64,000 nt of DNA from positions 1 to 64,000 of the forward strand of contig CAKULN010000011.1 in NCBI GenBank assembly GCA_934667175.1, read 5' to 3'. The stretch comes from an uncultured Bacteroidales bacterium. GTDB lineage: Bacteria > Bacteroidota > Bacteroidia > Bacteroidales > UBA932. This document shows, piece after piece, positions 42,424 to 51,127 of the stretch. Made by a program: the position numbers and the translations under genes. The notes beneath the pieces are model-generated. The model made no database searches. It was given only the letters and a program-made list of their open reading frames with translations, and had not been told where the DNA came from. Positions within the stretch are counted from its first letter, which is position 1. Every line of letters begins with the position of its first letter.

Positions 42424-43773
42424 ATGAACAAGGAAATGCTGCGCCTGGCTCTGCCGAGCATACTCGCCAACCTGACCGTGCCGCTGGTCGGAATGGTGGA
42501 CATAGCCGTGGCCGGGCATCTTAACGCTTCCGCAGCGGCTCTGATCGGAGGCATCTCGGTCGGATCACTGATGTTCGATCTGCTTTACTGGAACTTCGGA
42601 TTCCTGCGGGCCGGAACCGGTGGAATGACCGCCCAGGCTTTCGGACGGGAGGACTGGGACGATTGCGCCGGCAATCTTACAAGGGGAGTCGGCTTGGCTT
42701 TCATCATCGCATTTGCCTTGCTCCTGATCCAATGGCCGTTCCAGAAACTGATCTTTCTCTTTGTCGGATGCTCGGAAGAAGTCCGGACCCTTGCCCTTGA
42801 ATATTTCTACATCCGCATCTGGGCCGCCCCCGCGACTCTCAGCCTGATGGCGTTCCGTGGATGGTTCATCGGGATGCAGGACACGTTCAGCTCGATGCTG
42901 ACCGACATTATAGTAAACGGTGGCAACGTCCTGTTCAGCCTTTTGCTGACTTTCGGGATTCCAGGAGCCGGATTTGGCGGCATTGGCTTCAAGGGAATAG
43001 CCTTGGGGACGGTTGTCGCACAATATTCAGGACTCTTGTTCGCGTCAAGCCGTGTCGCCCTGAAATTCAGGAATGTCTTCGGAGAGGTGTCGCTTCAAGT
43101 GTTCAGGGCGGCTTTCGAGGGTGACAAGATAAGGAGATTCTTTTCCGTCAACCGTGACCTTTTCATCCGCTCGGTCTGCCTGATAATAGTCTATCTTGCG
43201 TTCACCGCCATCTCCGCCCGTTTCGGAGACGTGTTGTTGGCTTCCTGCTCGATAATGCTCAAACTCCTTTTGGTTTTCTCATACTTCACTGACGGATTCG
43301 CTTTCGCCGGTGAGGCACTCACCGGAAAATTTGTCGGTGTCCGTTGGCCTCAGATGGTAAGGCAGACTGTTGACTACACATTCGGATGGAGTATGGGGAT
43401 AGGTGTAATCTTTGTGTTCATCTATGCGGTTTCCGGAATGTCGATGGTCCGTCTTCTGACATCCGACGGCATTGTGGTCGAGGCCACCCGCACGTTTATG
43501 CCGTGGCTGATATTCTTCCCGCTGATCAGTTGTCCGGCTTTCACCTGGGACGGCATCTACACCGGCGCCACAGCCACCAAAGCCATGCGAGACTCCAACA
43601 TCGGCTGCGTTGTCGCATTCTTTGTGATCTGGTTTTCTGGGATATTCCTGTTCCGCCTCACCGGCTTTGCCGCCGCCCATCTCCTCTTTGCCGCCTACTA
43701 CTCCCATCTCATCTACCGCTCCCTCTACCAAACCTTCCTTTACCGTAAAGCCGTCCTTGCTCCGATTCAATAA
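42424..43773 (+). CDS. MATE-family efflux transporter (DinF-like)
   Basis: A 449-aa membrane protein with twelve predicted helices. MLRLALPSILANLTVPLVGMVDIAVAGHL is a canonical MATE first helix, with GFLRAGTGGMTAQAFGREDWDD and RGWFIGMQDTFSSMLTDIIVNGGNVLFSLLL (read in two parts) typical of the DinF branch. It should export cationic compounds in exchange for Na+ or H+. An ATG three codons earlier (42415) falls almost at the predicted transcript start, so ATG 42424 is preferred. The frame is open far upstream inside ALDH but that part does not resemble the family. Confidence 0.9.
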   Translation: MNKEMLRLALPSILANLTVPLVGMVDIAVAGHLNASAAALIGGISVGSLMFDLLYWNFGFLRAGTGGMTAQAFGREDWDDCAGNLTRGVGLAFIIAFALLLIQWPFQKLIFLFVGCSEEVRTLALEYFYIRIWAAPATLSLMAFRGWFIGMQDTFSSMLTDIIVNGGNVLFSLLLTFGIPGAGFGGIGFKGIALGTVVAQYSGLLFASSRVALKFRNVFGEVSLQVFRAAFEGDKIRRFFSVNRDLFIRSVCLIIVYLAFTAISARFGDVLLASCSIMLKLLLVFSYFTDGFAFAGEALTGKFVGVRWPQMVRQTVDYTFGWSMGIGVIFVFIYAVSGMSMVRLLTSDGIVVEATRTFMPWLIFFPLISCPAFTWDGIYTGATATKAMRDSNIGCVVAFFVIWFSGIFLFRLTGFAAAHLLFAAYYSHLIYRSLYQTFLYRKAVLAPIQ

Positions 43774-43863
43774 TTTAATCGGATACTGTATATTCCGAGT
43801 GATTCAAAGCGTTGGGAACAGAATATGCAGAATGAATGAAAAAATTCTTAAATTTGTGACATT

Positions 43864-44085
43864 ATGGCTATTATTGTATTAAATACGATAGAGTATCTTG
43901 TACTCATTGTTTCTGGGTTCGCTGAAAGATGTAATATTTCGGAGGCTCAGGCTTATGCGTATCTTAGTGACTATGGTGCAATGGCTTTGTGCGAGAAGCA
44001 CTACGGGGTTATGCACACACTGTCAGTTGAAGATAACATCGACAGCCTTATTAATTATTGCAGGAGAAAAGGTGGAACGATATGA
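43864..44085 (+). CDS. DUF3791-type small protein (possible antitoxin)
   Basis: 73 aa. LNTIEYLVLIVSGFAERCNI, then AYAYLSDYGAMALCEKHYGVMHTLS and the ending CRRKGG fit the DUF3791 family of about 70 residues. Function is unknown. Its stop overlaps the ATG of the next gene (ATGA), and the third gene overlaps in the same way, so three short proteins are made from one mRNA. The cassette is AT-richer than its neighbours and lies between a MATE gene and a flippase gene, which suggests acquisition. A role as antitoxin or substrate of the middle protein is inference. Confidence 0.75.
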   Translation: MAIIVLNTIEYLVLIVSGFAERCNISEAQAYAYLSDYGAMALCEKHYGVMHTLSVEDNIDSLINYCRRKGGTI

Positions 44086-44546
44086 GGCTATATCATGGAT
44101 CTAATATTCTGATCAAGTCCATTGATTTATCCCTTTCTAAACCGAATAAGGATTTTGGACGGGCTTTCTATCTGTCTCCCGATGAGAGTCAGGCGATGGA
44201 GATGGCTTCATTCAAGGCAGATCTTTTAGGTGGCGAGAAAGTTGTGAGTGTGTTTGAGATAGATTCCTTTGAAGAACTTTCCGTTAAGAGATTTGATGCT
44301 TATACTGAGGAATGGGCTCGTTTTGTATATGATCATAGAACTGCACCTAATGGAGAAACATTCCACGACTTTGATGTGGTTTATGGCCCGATAGCGAATG
44401 ACAGAATAGGGGCTCAGATAACTCGCTATAAACAAGGATATATCACATTTGAAGAATTTCTAATTAGGATAAAGTATATTAAAGGAATTACATATCAATA
44501 TGCTTTTTGTACCCAGAAAGCGATTGACAGACTTATAAAGATATGA
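44082..44546 (+). CDS. DUF3990-type protein, ADP-ribosyltransferase-like
   Basis: 154 aa from ATG 44082. MRLYHGSN, DFGRAFYLSPDESQAMEMA and the later VYGPIANDRIGAQITRYKQG match the DUF3990 family, which as I recall is grouped with ADP-ribosyltransferase folds. LYHGS and FYLS would supply the His and Tyr of an H-Y-E type NAD site; the Glu cannot be assigned by eye. It is the middle gene of a tightly overlapping trio (4-base overlaps on both sides), with a DUF3791 protein ahead and a short helical protein behind. This fits a toxin between two small regulators or antitoxins. Confidence 0.72.
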   Translation: MRLYHGSNILIKSIDLSLSKPNKDFGRAFYLSPDESQAMEMASFKADLLGGEKVVSVFEIDSFEELSVKRFDAYTEEWARFVYDHRTAPNGETFHDFDVVYGPIANDRIGAQITRYKQGYITFEEFLIRIKYIKGITYQYAFCTQKAIDRLIKI

Positions 44547-44761
44547 AGGTGACTCGGGAAGAATTCCAGAATATGAAGGAAGAGATCGTTAAGGATATGA
44601 TTGTTTTCCGGATGGAAGAAACGGGGTGTTCTATGCAGCAGGCTTTGGATGAAGTCTATCGGTCCCGCCTATTTGAGAAGTTATGTGACCCTGCGAGTGG
44701 ATTGTACTTTCAGTCTTCCAGATATGTATATTCATACCTTCAGGATGAGTTACGGCATTAG
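44543..44761 (+). CDS. Small helical protein, third gene of the DUF3791/DUF3990 cassette
   Basis: 72 aa: FQNMKEEIVKDMIVFRMEET, then SMQQALDEVYRSRLFEKL and SGLYFQSSRYVYSYLQDEL. No named family is recognised with confidence. Similar short helical proteins often accompany DUF3990 genes. Its ATG overlaps the previous stop, and its stop overlaps the stop of the convergent flippase gene by four bases, so the cassette fits with no free base. Confidence 0.65.
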   Translation: MKVTREEFQNMKEEIVKDMIVFRMEETGCSMQQALDEVYRSRLFEKLCDPASGLYFQSSRYVYSYLQDELRH

Positions 44762-46239
44762 CGTTTTCTGAAATATTTACCGACAACGGGCAGTGATGAG
44801 AGCGGGAAGTCGCGCTTGATGATGACGGCGCAGAAGGCGAGGATCAGGACGGTGTTGACAGCGATGGCTGGCCAAGTACTGAAATGTGAGTTGGCGTAGG
44901 TCATTCCTAAGAATAGAATCAGTGCAAGGCTGACATACAGCGCGATGTCCTTAAGCGGGTACTTGATAGGAAACTTTTTCTGGCCGACAAAGTAGGACAG
45001 CACCATAGCCACCCCGTAGCCGGCGAAACCGGCCCAGGCGCAGGCCATGTAACTGAACTTAGGGATGAACAGGATGTTCACGCCAAAGAGGACAATACAT
45101 CCGATGCCGGAGAACAACGCGCCCCAAAGTGTCTGGTCTGTAAGCTTGTACCAGAAAGAGAGGTTGAAATAGATTCCCATCATGATCTCGGCTGCCATCA
45201 CGATCGGCACGACCTTAAGGCCTTCCCAATAGCTTTGGCCGATGATGTACTTCAAGATATTCATGTACCCTATGACGCAGAGGAAGGCGAGGAGGGTGAA
45301 TATTATGAAGTACTTCATCGCCTTGGCGTACATCTCCTTGCTGTTCTTGTCAGCCGCGCTGCCGAACACGAAAGGTTCGTAGGCATAGCGGAAAGCCTGG
45401 GTGATCATCGCCATGATCATCGCGATCTTGATGCTGGCTCCGTAGATGCCAAGCGGCACGGATGAGCCTTCCCCGTATATGAACGGGAATATGATCTGCG
45501 ATCCGCTCTGGTTGAGGATTCCGGCTATGCCAAGCACAAGGATAGGCCAACTGTAGCCCAGCATCCGTTTCAGCAGTTTTCCGTCGAATCCGAACTTGAA
45601 TCCCCTTAGTTCCTTCCAGAAGAAAAGTGTGATCGTCGCTGTGCAGAACAGGTTGATGTAGAACACGTAACCCACGTCAAACCCGCTGTCGTAGATCCCA
45701 AACGGATTCGCTCCCAGCTTCGGCAGAATCACAAAGTAAGCGATATTCAGGAATATATTCAGTCCGATGAAGAGCAGTTTCAGGGCTGCGAATTTAAGCG
45801 GACGCTTCTTGTACCTCAGGTACGAGAACGGAATGCATTGGAAAGCGTCTATCGCCACCGTGGCGGCCATCGCCCAGACGTAGGATGGATGGTCAGCGTA
45901 GCCAAGGGCCGAGGAAATCGGACTTATGAACAGCACGACTATCCCAACGAACAGCACCGAAGTCGTCAGCACCGAAGTCAGAATCGTGGAATATACCTTG
46001 TCCGGATTCTCTCCCTCTTTGTTGGCGAACCGGAAGAACGTGGTCTCCATCCCGTAGATCAGGATCACCAGCAGCAGGGCCGTGTAGGCGTACAGGTTCG
46101 TCACGACACCGTAGGCACCGCTTGACGAAGCGATGACGTGGGTGTAAAGCGGGACGAGAAGGTAGTTGAGGAACCTCCCGATGATGCTGCTGAGGCCGTA
46201 GATTGCCGTGTCCTTGGCCAATGATTTCAGATTCGCCAT
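44758..46239 (-). CDS. Wzx-type polysaccharide flippase (MATE/MOP superfamily)
   Basis: A 493-aa membrane protein with about 14 helices. KSLAKDTAIYGLSSIIGRFLN, PLYTHVIASSSGAYGVVTNLYAY and YGMETTFFRFANKE are typical of the Wzx/RfbX-like flippases of Bacteroidetes. It would flip a lipid-linked oligosaccharide to the periplasmic face for O-antigen or capsule assembly. No polymerase or glycosyltransferase gene is adjacent, although the lipid-linked sugar operon lies 4 kb away. It converges on the DUF3990 cassette with overlapping stops. Confidence 0.88.
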   Translation of the reverse strand: MANLKSLAKDTAIYGLSSIIGRFLNYLLVPLYTHVIASSSGAYGVVTNLYAYTALLLVILIYGMETTFFRFANKEGENPDKVYSTILTSVLTTSVLFVGIVVLFISPISSALGYADHPSYVWAMAATVAIDAFQCIPFSYLRYKKRPLKFAALKLLFIGLNIFLNIAYFVILPKLGANPFGIYDSGFDVGYVFYINLFCTATITLFFWKELRGFKFGFDGKLLKRMLGYSWPILVLGIAGILNQSGSQIIFPFIYGEGSSVPLGIYGASIKIAMIMAMITQAFRYAYEPFVFGSAADKNSKEMYAKAMKYFIIFTLLAFLCVIGYMNILKYIIGQSYWEGLKVVPIVMAAEIMMGIYFNLSFWYKLTDQTLWGALFSGIGCIVLFGVNILFIPKFSYMACAWAGFAGYGVAMVLSYFVGQKKFPIKYPLKDIALYVSLALILFLGMTYANSHFSTWPAIAVNTVLILAFCAVIIKRDFPLSSLPVVGKYFRKR

Positions 46240-46284
46240 TTATCTATTATGTTAATTACCAATGAATATTCACGTCCAGCTCGC

Positions 46285-46512
46285 TGAACCTTATTCCTCG
46301 GTCACTGAGCTTGCCGGTTGCTGAGCCTGCCGAAGCACCGTCCTTATGGTTCGACAAGCTCACCAACCGGACGGTGCCAGCCTATGAGTCTTCGGTCACT
46401 GAGCTTATTCCTCGGTCACTGAGCTTGTCGAAGTGACCGTAAGAATCGTGCCGCTGATCTTGCCGAAGCATCGAAGCGACACAAAGTGTTGCTTCGACAG
46501 GCTCAGCAACCG
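46285..46512. repeat. Repeat cluster 5 of the GAGCTTGTCGA family
   Basis: About eight units, mixed forms: TCGGTCACTGAGCTTGCCGG, GGTTGCTGAGCCTGCCGAAG, GTTCGACAAGCTCACCAACC, GGTCACTGAGCTTGTCGAAG and GCTTCGACAGGCTCAGCAAC. It fills the gap between the flippase start and the SGNH hydrolase stop, 10 bases from the latter. Confidence 0.9.
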
Positions 46513-46518
46513 ATGTGA

Positions 46519-47610
46519 TTATTTGATTCCGTATTTCTTGAGAATCTTCACGATAGGCTTTCTGACGGACTCAGCCCAGAGTGTGTAGCCGTAATCCGAC
46601 GGGTGTGTTCCGTCCACGGAAGTCTCATGGTCAGGCGCTGTGGCGCAAGTTGCGGTCACGAAATAGACATCGGCATATTTCTTCACCGCTATATTCATAA
46701 GGCTGTCAACTACTTCCATTCTGCGCCCCTCGTTCCTGTCGCTGCCAGTGTTGAAGTTGCGGCTCTCCCTGTAGATGGTCTTCTGGAAAATCAGCGGAAT
46801 GCCTGGATGTGCCGCCTGGACTTTCTCGATGAACGGGAACAGCCTTTCCTTTATCTGCTCCGGAGTAGGGTTTGAGAATGAGTCGAACACGAATGCGTCC
46901 ACCTTGGCGGCGCACAGCACATCCGCGAAATAGGACTGGAGCTTGCAGTTGCCGCTGCATCCAAGGCTGAGGAACTGGAGTCCTGTCATTCTGGAGAGCT
47001 GGTCAGGGTAAGACATTCCGGCTCTGGATGTGCTGATTCCATGCGTGAAGCTGGAACCGAATATTCCGATCCTGTGACGGAAAGGATTCTCGATGGCCTC
47101 GATCACAGCGCCTTCGTTTACACCGATCTGGATGGACTTCTCTTCACTAAGGATCGGCAGGTACATCAGGCATTCGTGCATGGAACCGTCCAGGTTGCCG
47201 ATAAGCACGACATTGTCGTCCGGCTTCTGGTCGTGCGTCACCTTAGAGGCGGCCCAAAGCCATTTCCCGTCCTTCTTTATGTAAAGATCGTAGCCTCTCG
47301 CCGCAAGTCCTCCGGTGTTGGTCGGGAACCCCCTGTCAAGGTACTTAGTCTTCACCGTGATCGTCTTCGAGTCAGTCCTGAACGCCACAGCAAGGCCGGC
47401 TGACATCCGGACCTGCTTGTTCTCTCCTGTCGTGAACCCCTTGAATCTCACCGTGTCAACCCTATGGTAAGGGTTAGGAGTGTCTGTCATCAGCTTCCCG
47501 ACCATAGTCAGGTCAGACGCCTCAGTGAAGTTGTACTTCACCGGATTTTTCTGAGCGTAAACCGTCACCACCGAGAGTGACAGCATCAAGATAGCAAAAG
47601 TCTTTTTCAT
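46519..47610 (-). CDS. SGNH/GDSL hydrolase with GxDLY domain
   Basis: A 363-aa secreted esterase-like protein (signal MKKTFAILMLSLSVVTVYAQ). Residues ~40-170 form the jelly-roll domain with the GYDLYIKKDG signature (GxDLY). Residues ~180-360 form the SGNH hydrolase with the Ser block IGIFGSSFTHGIS, the Gly/Asn blocks GCSGNCK and DSFSNPTP, and the Asp/His block DGTHPSDYGY. This pairing is common in Bacteroidetes carbohydrate esterases and rhamnogalacturonan or xylan acetylesterases. Substrate is unknown, as no glycan locus surrounds it. Confidence 0.88.
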   Translation of the reverse strand: MKKTFAILMLSLSVVTVYAQKNPVKYNFTEASDLTMVGKLMTDTPNPYHRVDTVRFKGFTTGENKQVRMSAGLAVAFRTDSKTITVKTKYLDRGFPTNTGGLAARGYDLYIKKDGKWLWAASKVTHDQKPDDNVVLIGNLDGSMHECLMYLPILSEEKSIQIGVNEGAVIEAIENPFRHRIGIFGSSFTHGISTSRAGMSYPDQLSRMTGLQFLSLGCSGNCKLQSYFADVLCAAKVDAFVFDSFSNPTPEQIKERLFPFIEKVQAAHPGIPLIFQKTIYRESRNFNTGSDRNEGRRMEVVDSLMNIAVKKYADVYFVTATCATAPDHETSVDGTHPSDYGYTLWAESVRKPIVKILKKYGIK

Positions 47611-47803
47611 ATTCGTTGATTTTATCGTTCCGCGTTATTTGTCAAGGCCCCTCATTACTCTGAGGGAGGGCACAAAGGACAAAAATAGAACATTTTCTTC
47701 GGTTTTGGTAATTTTTAGCTGGTTTCCTGAATAGGTATGATTCATGGAACTATATGAATGCTTTTTTTTGTATTTTTACGGGTGAAACCAAATTGGATGC
47801 AAT

Positions 47804-49420
47804 ATGAAGTACCCTATAGGAATACAAAGTTTCGACCAGATCATCAAAGATGGCTTTCTATACATAGATAAGACCAAGATGATTTATGATTTAGTGCAAA
47901 ATGGAAAGATTTACTTTCTGAGCCGTCCGAGACGGTTCGGCAAGTCTCTTCTCGTTTCTACACTCGAATGTTATTTCCAAGGGAAAAAAGAGCTGTTCAA
48001 GGGTCTTGCCATTGATGGGTTGGAAACTGAATGGAAGGAGTATCCAGTGTTCCGTATTGATTTCAACGGCAAGAATTTTACAGAAGGAAGCGAATTGTTA
48101 AAAACCTTGACCGGATTTGTAGAGATGCAGGAAGCTGTTTATGGCAAGGATCCATTCCATGACACTCTTGGCGACAGGTTCTGCTATGTGTTGAAATCCG
48201 CCCACGAGAAGACAGGACAGCGTGCGGTAGTACTGATAGATGAATATGACAAACCTTTGCTGGACGTGCTGGACACAGGGCTGGACACTATTGTAGATGG
48301 TCAAAAAAGGAAAATTGAGGATTGGAACCGTGAGGTGCTGAAAGGGTTCTATTCTGTCTTTAAGGCCGCTGACGACCACCTTCAGTTCGTGTTGCTTACC
48401 GGTGTCACCAAATTCTCGCAAGTCAGTGTGTTCAGTGGCTTCAACCAACCTGATGACATCAGCCTGTCGGCCAGATATGACACCTTGTTAGGTGTTACCG
48501 AGGAAGAACTTCATACTGTCTTTAAGGAGCAAATCAAGGAGATGGCTTTGGAATATGAGCTGAGCGAGGACGAGATGAAGGCCAAACTTAAGCGGCAGTT
48601 CGATGGCTATCATTTCAGCCGCCGGCTTAAGGGAGTGTATAATCCTTTCAGCGTGCTTCGCGCGTTCAATGAAATGTGGATTGACGACTATTGGTTCAAA
48701 ACGGGCTCTCCAACCTATCTTGTCCGTCTTTTGGCTCATTGCAATGAGAACATCAATGAATTGGTGGGCAGGTATTACACACCGCAAGACTTTGATGACT
48801 ACAAGGCTGATGTCGAGCGTCCTCTTCCGATGATCTATCAAAGCGGCTATCTCACCATCAAGGGCTACAAGCGCTTGACCAATTCCTATCTTTTGGATTT
48901 TCCTAATGACGAGGTGAAACGTGGTTTTGTCACCTTGCTGACATCCAGTTACCTCAAACCAAAGGAGAATCCTGGCTCATGGGTTCTTGACGTGATAGAG
49001 GCTTTGGAAGGAGGTAAGCTTGAACAATTGAAAATACTCTTCACGTCTTTTCTGGCGAGCATCCCGTATTCTCAACGTCGCAAGGATGATGAACGGGAGA
49101 AGGAGCGTTATTTCCAGTACACCTTTTATCTCATTCTGCGCATGATCAGTTCTTACACCGTCTTCACGGAAAAAGAGCAAAGCGAAGGCAGGGTGGATTG
49201 CGTTGTCGAGACTTCTAAAGATGTCTATATCTTTGAATTCAAGCTTGATGGCTCCGCAGAAGCAGCCTTGGACCAAATCAAGGACAAAGGCTATGCTCGT
49301 GAATATGAAGCGAGCCGGAAGCGCATCCACTTGATTGGCTGCGATTTTTCTTCAAAAACCGGTACGATTGACGGTTGGGAAGTCTGCTCTGCGAGCAATT
49401 CAGACAGGCAGCGCAGTTGA
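47804..49420 (+). CDS. AAA-ATPase-like / PDDEXK_9 protein
   Basis: A 538-aa protein of the large Bacteroidetes family that joins an AAA-like ATPase to a C-terminal PD-(D/E)XK nuclease. The start MKYPIGIQSFDQIIKDGFLYIDKT, the P-loop SRPRRFGKSLLVST and Walker B AVVLIDEYDKPLLDVLD are canonical. The nuclease part has EGRVDCVVETSKDVYIFEFK (D...ExK) and then ALDQIKDKGYAREY. Function is unknown. The family is often present in many copies per genome and is suspected of defence or mobile-element roles. It stands alone, and codon use is less biased than in neighbours. Confidence 0.88.
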   Translation: MKYPIGIQSFDQIIKDGFLYIDKTKMIYDLVQNGKIYFLSRPRRFGKSLLVSTLECYFQGKKELFKGLAIDGLETEWKEYPVFRIDFNGKNFTEGSELLKTLTGFVEMQEAVYGKDPFHDTLGDRFCYVLKSAHEKTGQRAVVLIDEYDKPLLDVLDTGLDTIVDGQKRKIEDWNREVLKGFYSVFKAADDHLQFVLLTGVTKFSQVSVFSGFNQPDDISLSARYDTLLGVTEEELHTVFKEQIKEMALEYELSEDEMKAKLKRQFDGYHFSRRLKGVYNPFSVLRAFNEMWIDDYWFKTGSPTYLVRLLAHCNENINELVGRYYTPQDFDDYKADVERPLPMIYQSGYLTIKGYKRLTNSYLLDFPNDEVKRGFVTLLTSSYLKPKENPGSWVLDVIEALEGGKLEQLKILFTSFLASIPYSQRRKDDEREKERYFQYTFYLILRMISSYTVFTEKEQSEGRVDCVVETSKDVYIFEFKLDGSAEAALDQIKDKGYAREYEASRKRIHLIGCDFSSKTGTIDGWEVCSASNSDRQRS

Positions 49421-49501
49421 TAGTCCTTTAACATATTAATATTCAGACAGCCCCACAACTGATGGGACAGTCTGAATTGTGTCATGCCGGAAGAACCTCT
49501 A

Positions 49502-50632
49502 TCAGAACCTGTTGCGCTCGGAGGATCCGGCTGAGCGTCCTTTGTAGTGTGTGGAGGTGGAGTTGAAGCGGTAGCGGAGGGTGAGTTTGAGGGCACGGGA
49601 GTCGCTGTAGTTCCACTTGTCCAGGACCATCTGGGAGCCGAATGTGAGCATTGAGTTGTTGGCGGTCTTGAATATGTCGGTGATCTGTAGCTGGATGTCC
49701 CAGCCCCAGATGTTCTTGCTGGCGCCGATGTTGATCTGCCAGCTCGGCTTCAAGTTGACTACATCCATGTCTCCAGCCGTGTGGTGGGTGGCATCAGCGT
49801 TCAGAAGGAATCCTTTTCCGAGATTGAAAGAGTTGTACAGGCTGGAGAACAAGAGCGGACTGTTCATCCGCAGGACACTGCCGTTATGCTCTATGTCAAA
49901 ATCCTGTCCCATAAGGCTGAATAGGAGCCTCGGTGACCATATCCCGAACTTAGGAGATAAAGAGAGGATGGCACTGTACTCTGAAATATGATCATAGTTT
50001 ACATCGGTCATAAGATTGATGGGAGACCCCTCCTCGTAGGGGACAATCAGACCCGCGATGGCGTCCTTGACATACTGATAGCTTGCGGAGAAATAGATCC
50101 ACTTGAATATTCCCGCGAAGGTGATGTCGTGGTTGACCTCAGGCTGGAGATAAGGATTTCCCTGCTCGTAGGTGTAGCGGTCATCGTACTGCACGGCACT
50201 GTTCAACTGACTGTAGGATGGTCTTTTGGTCTTTGATGAATATGTCAGGGAGAAGTTCGCCTTGCCTATCGGGAAGGTGAAGTCCACGGTAGGGAACAGG
50301 TTTGAGTACTTGCGGCTCTGATCTGGAACGAAGGTGCCATATTCATAGTAATTCTGAGTTGAGTGCTCGTACCTGATACCTGCGTCCAAGGATGCCTTGC
50401 CGAAAGGTATTGACAGCGAGAGGAATCCGGCAGCCAGATTCTGAAGTATCCGGTTGTCCGTCTGTGCCAGTCCTGATTTGTTTGAGTTGAAGGCATCATT
50501 TCGGGATGTCCTGACATATTCGTAACCACCTTCAATTTTTGCCTTTCCGATGCTGTGGCCGACAACGAGCTTTGAAGCAAGCATCATATTTTGATTTATT
50601 TGAAATGTTCTTTGAGGTGAGAAAATCTTCAT
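49502..50632 (-). pseudogene. 5'-truncated outer-membrane beta-barrel protein
   Basis: It encodes the C-terminal ~360 residues of the same barrel family as the 799-aa gene at 21.9-24.3 kb (SIPFGKASLDAGIRYEHSTQ, RPSYSQLNSAVQYDDRYTYE, QGNPYLQPEVNHDITFAGIF). The signal peptide, regulatory-like domain and plug, about 420 residues, are gone. In frame upstream of the first ATG (50632) there is a stop codon, and family similarity begins only near NMMLASKLVVGHSIG. The barrel part is otherwise free of stops. The junction abuts a nested palindrome and copy B of the 117-bp dispersed element. Confidence 0.85.
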
Positions 50633-50639
50633 TTTCTTC

Positions 50640-50686
50640 CCGCTTCTTCAGTCAGATAGCACCGCTATCCTCCTTGGAAGAAGCGG
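50640..50686. repeat. Nested inverted repeats at the truncation point
   Basis: Outer arms CCGCTTCTTC (50640-50649) and GAAGAAGCGG (50677-50686) enclose inner arms GATAGC (50655-50660) and GCTATC (50664-50669). There is no T tract, so terminator function is unlikely. It may mark the recombination point that removed the 5' end of the barrel gene. Confidence 0.75.
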
Positions 50687-50703
50687 TCGAACCTGAAGTT
50701 TTT

Positions 50704-50820
50704 CACTCTCAACCCAGCGACCGAACCGAGAGCAATCGAACTTGTTCGGATTGCCGAGGTGAGTAGCGGGGAAAGAGCTTGCTCTTAACCTTCAAATAAA
50801 CAAATCAAAACAGCTTCTAA
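50704..50820 (+). repeat. 117-bp dispersed element, copy B
   Basis: Gap-free counterpart of 33783-33899. It includes GCAATCGAAC-TT-GTTCGGATTGC, a hairpin with a single bulge, which is weaker but still recognisable in copy A. No ORF of note is kept between the copies, so a structured RNA or DNA site is likelier than a peptide. Confidence 0.75.
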
Positions 50821-51127
50821 AAGGTGAAAAGGAAAGCCGTGGCACTTAACTAAGTGACAGTGAGGTGAATAATGGCTCCTCATGGTCGCCAAAGTCGTAC
50901 AGGGAATGTTGTTGAAATCTTTGATAATCAGGCTGTTGTCCGCCACGCAAAATAAACTTTACTTGTTGCCATAAATTTGCTACTTTTGCACTGCACACCT
51001 TGGGGCCGTGAATATTTCTGCGGATCTAAGGTTTGTAGGTTTGAATGACTGTTTTGATTTATTTGCAAGCTTTTTTGAAACGTAAGAATTTACTTACGTC
51101 AAGCTATCAAGGCAGTCTCTGAATATT
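50821..51127. other. Intergenic region with several possible promoters
   Basis: Exact TAnnTTTG octamers occur at 50972-50979 (TAAATTTG), 50981-50988 (TACTTTTG) and 51036-51043 (TAGGTTTG), all on the plus strand ahead of the transporter gene. If the middle one is used, the leader is about 130 nt. No gene is seen here. Confidence 0.5.
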
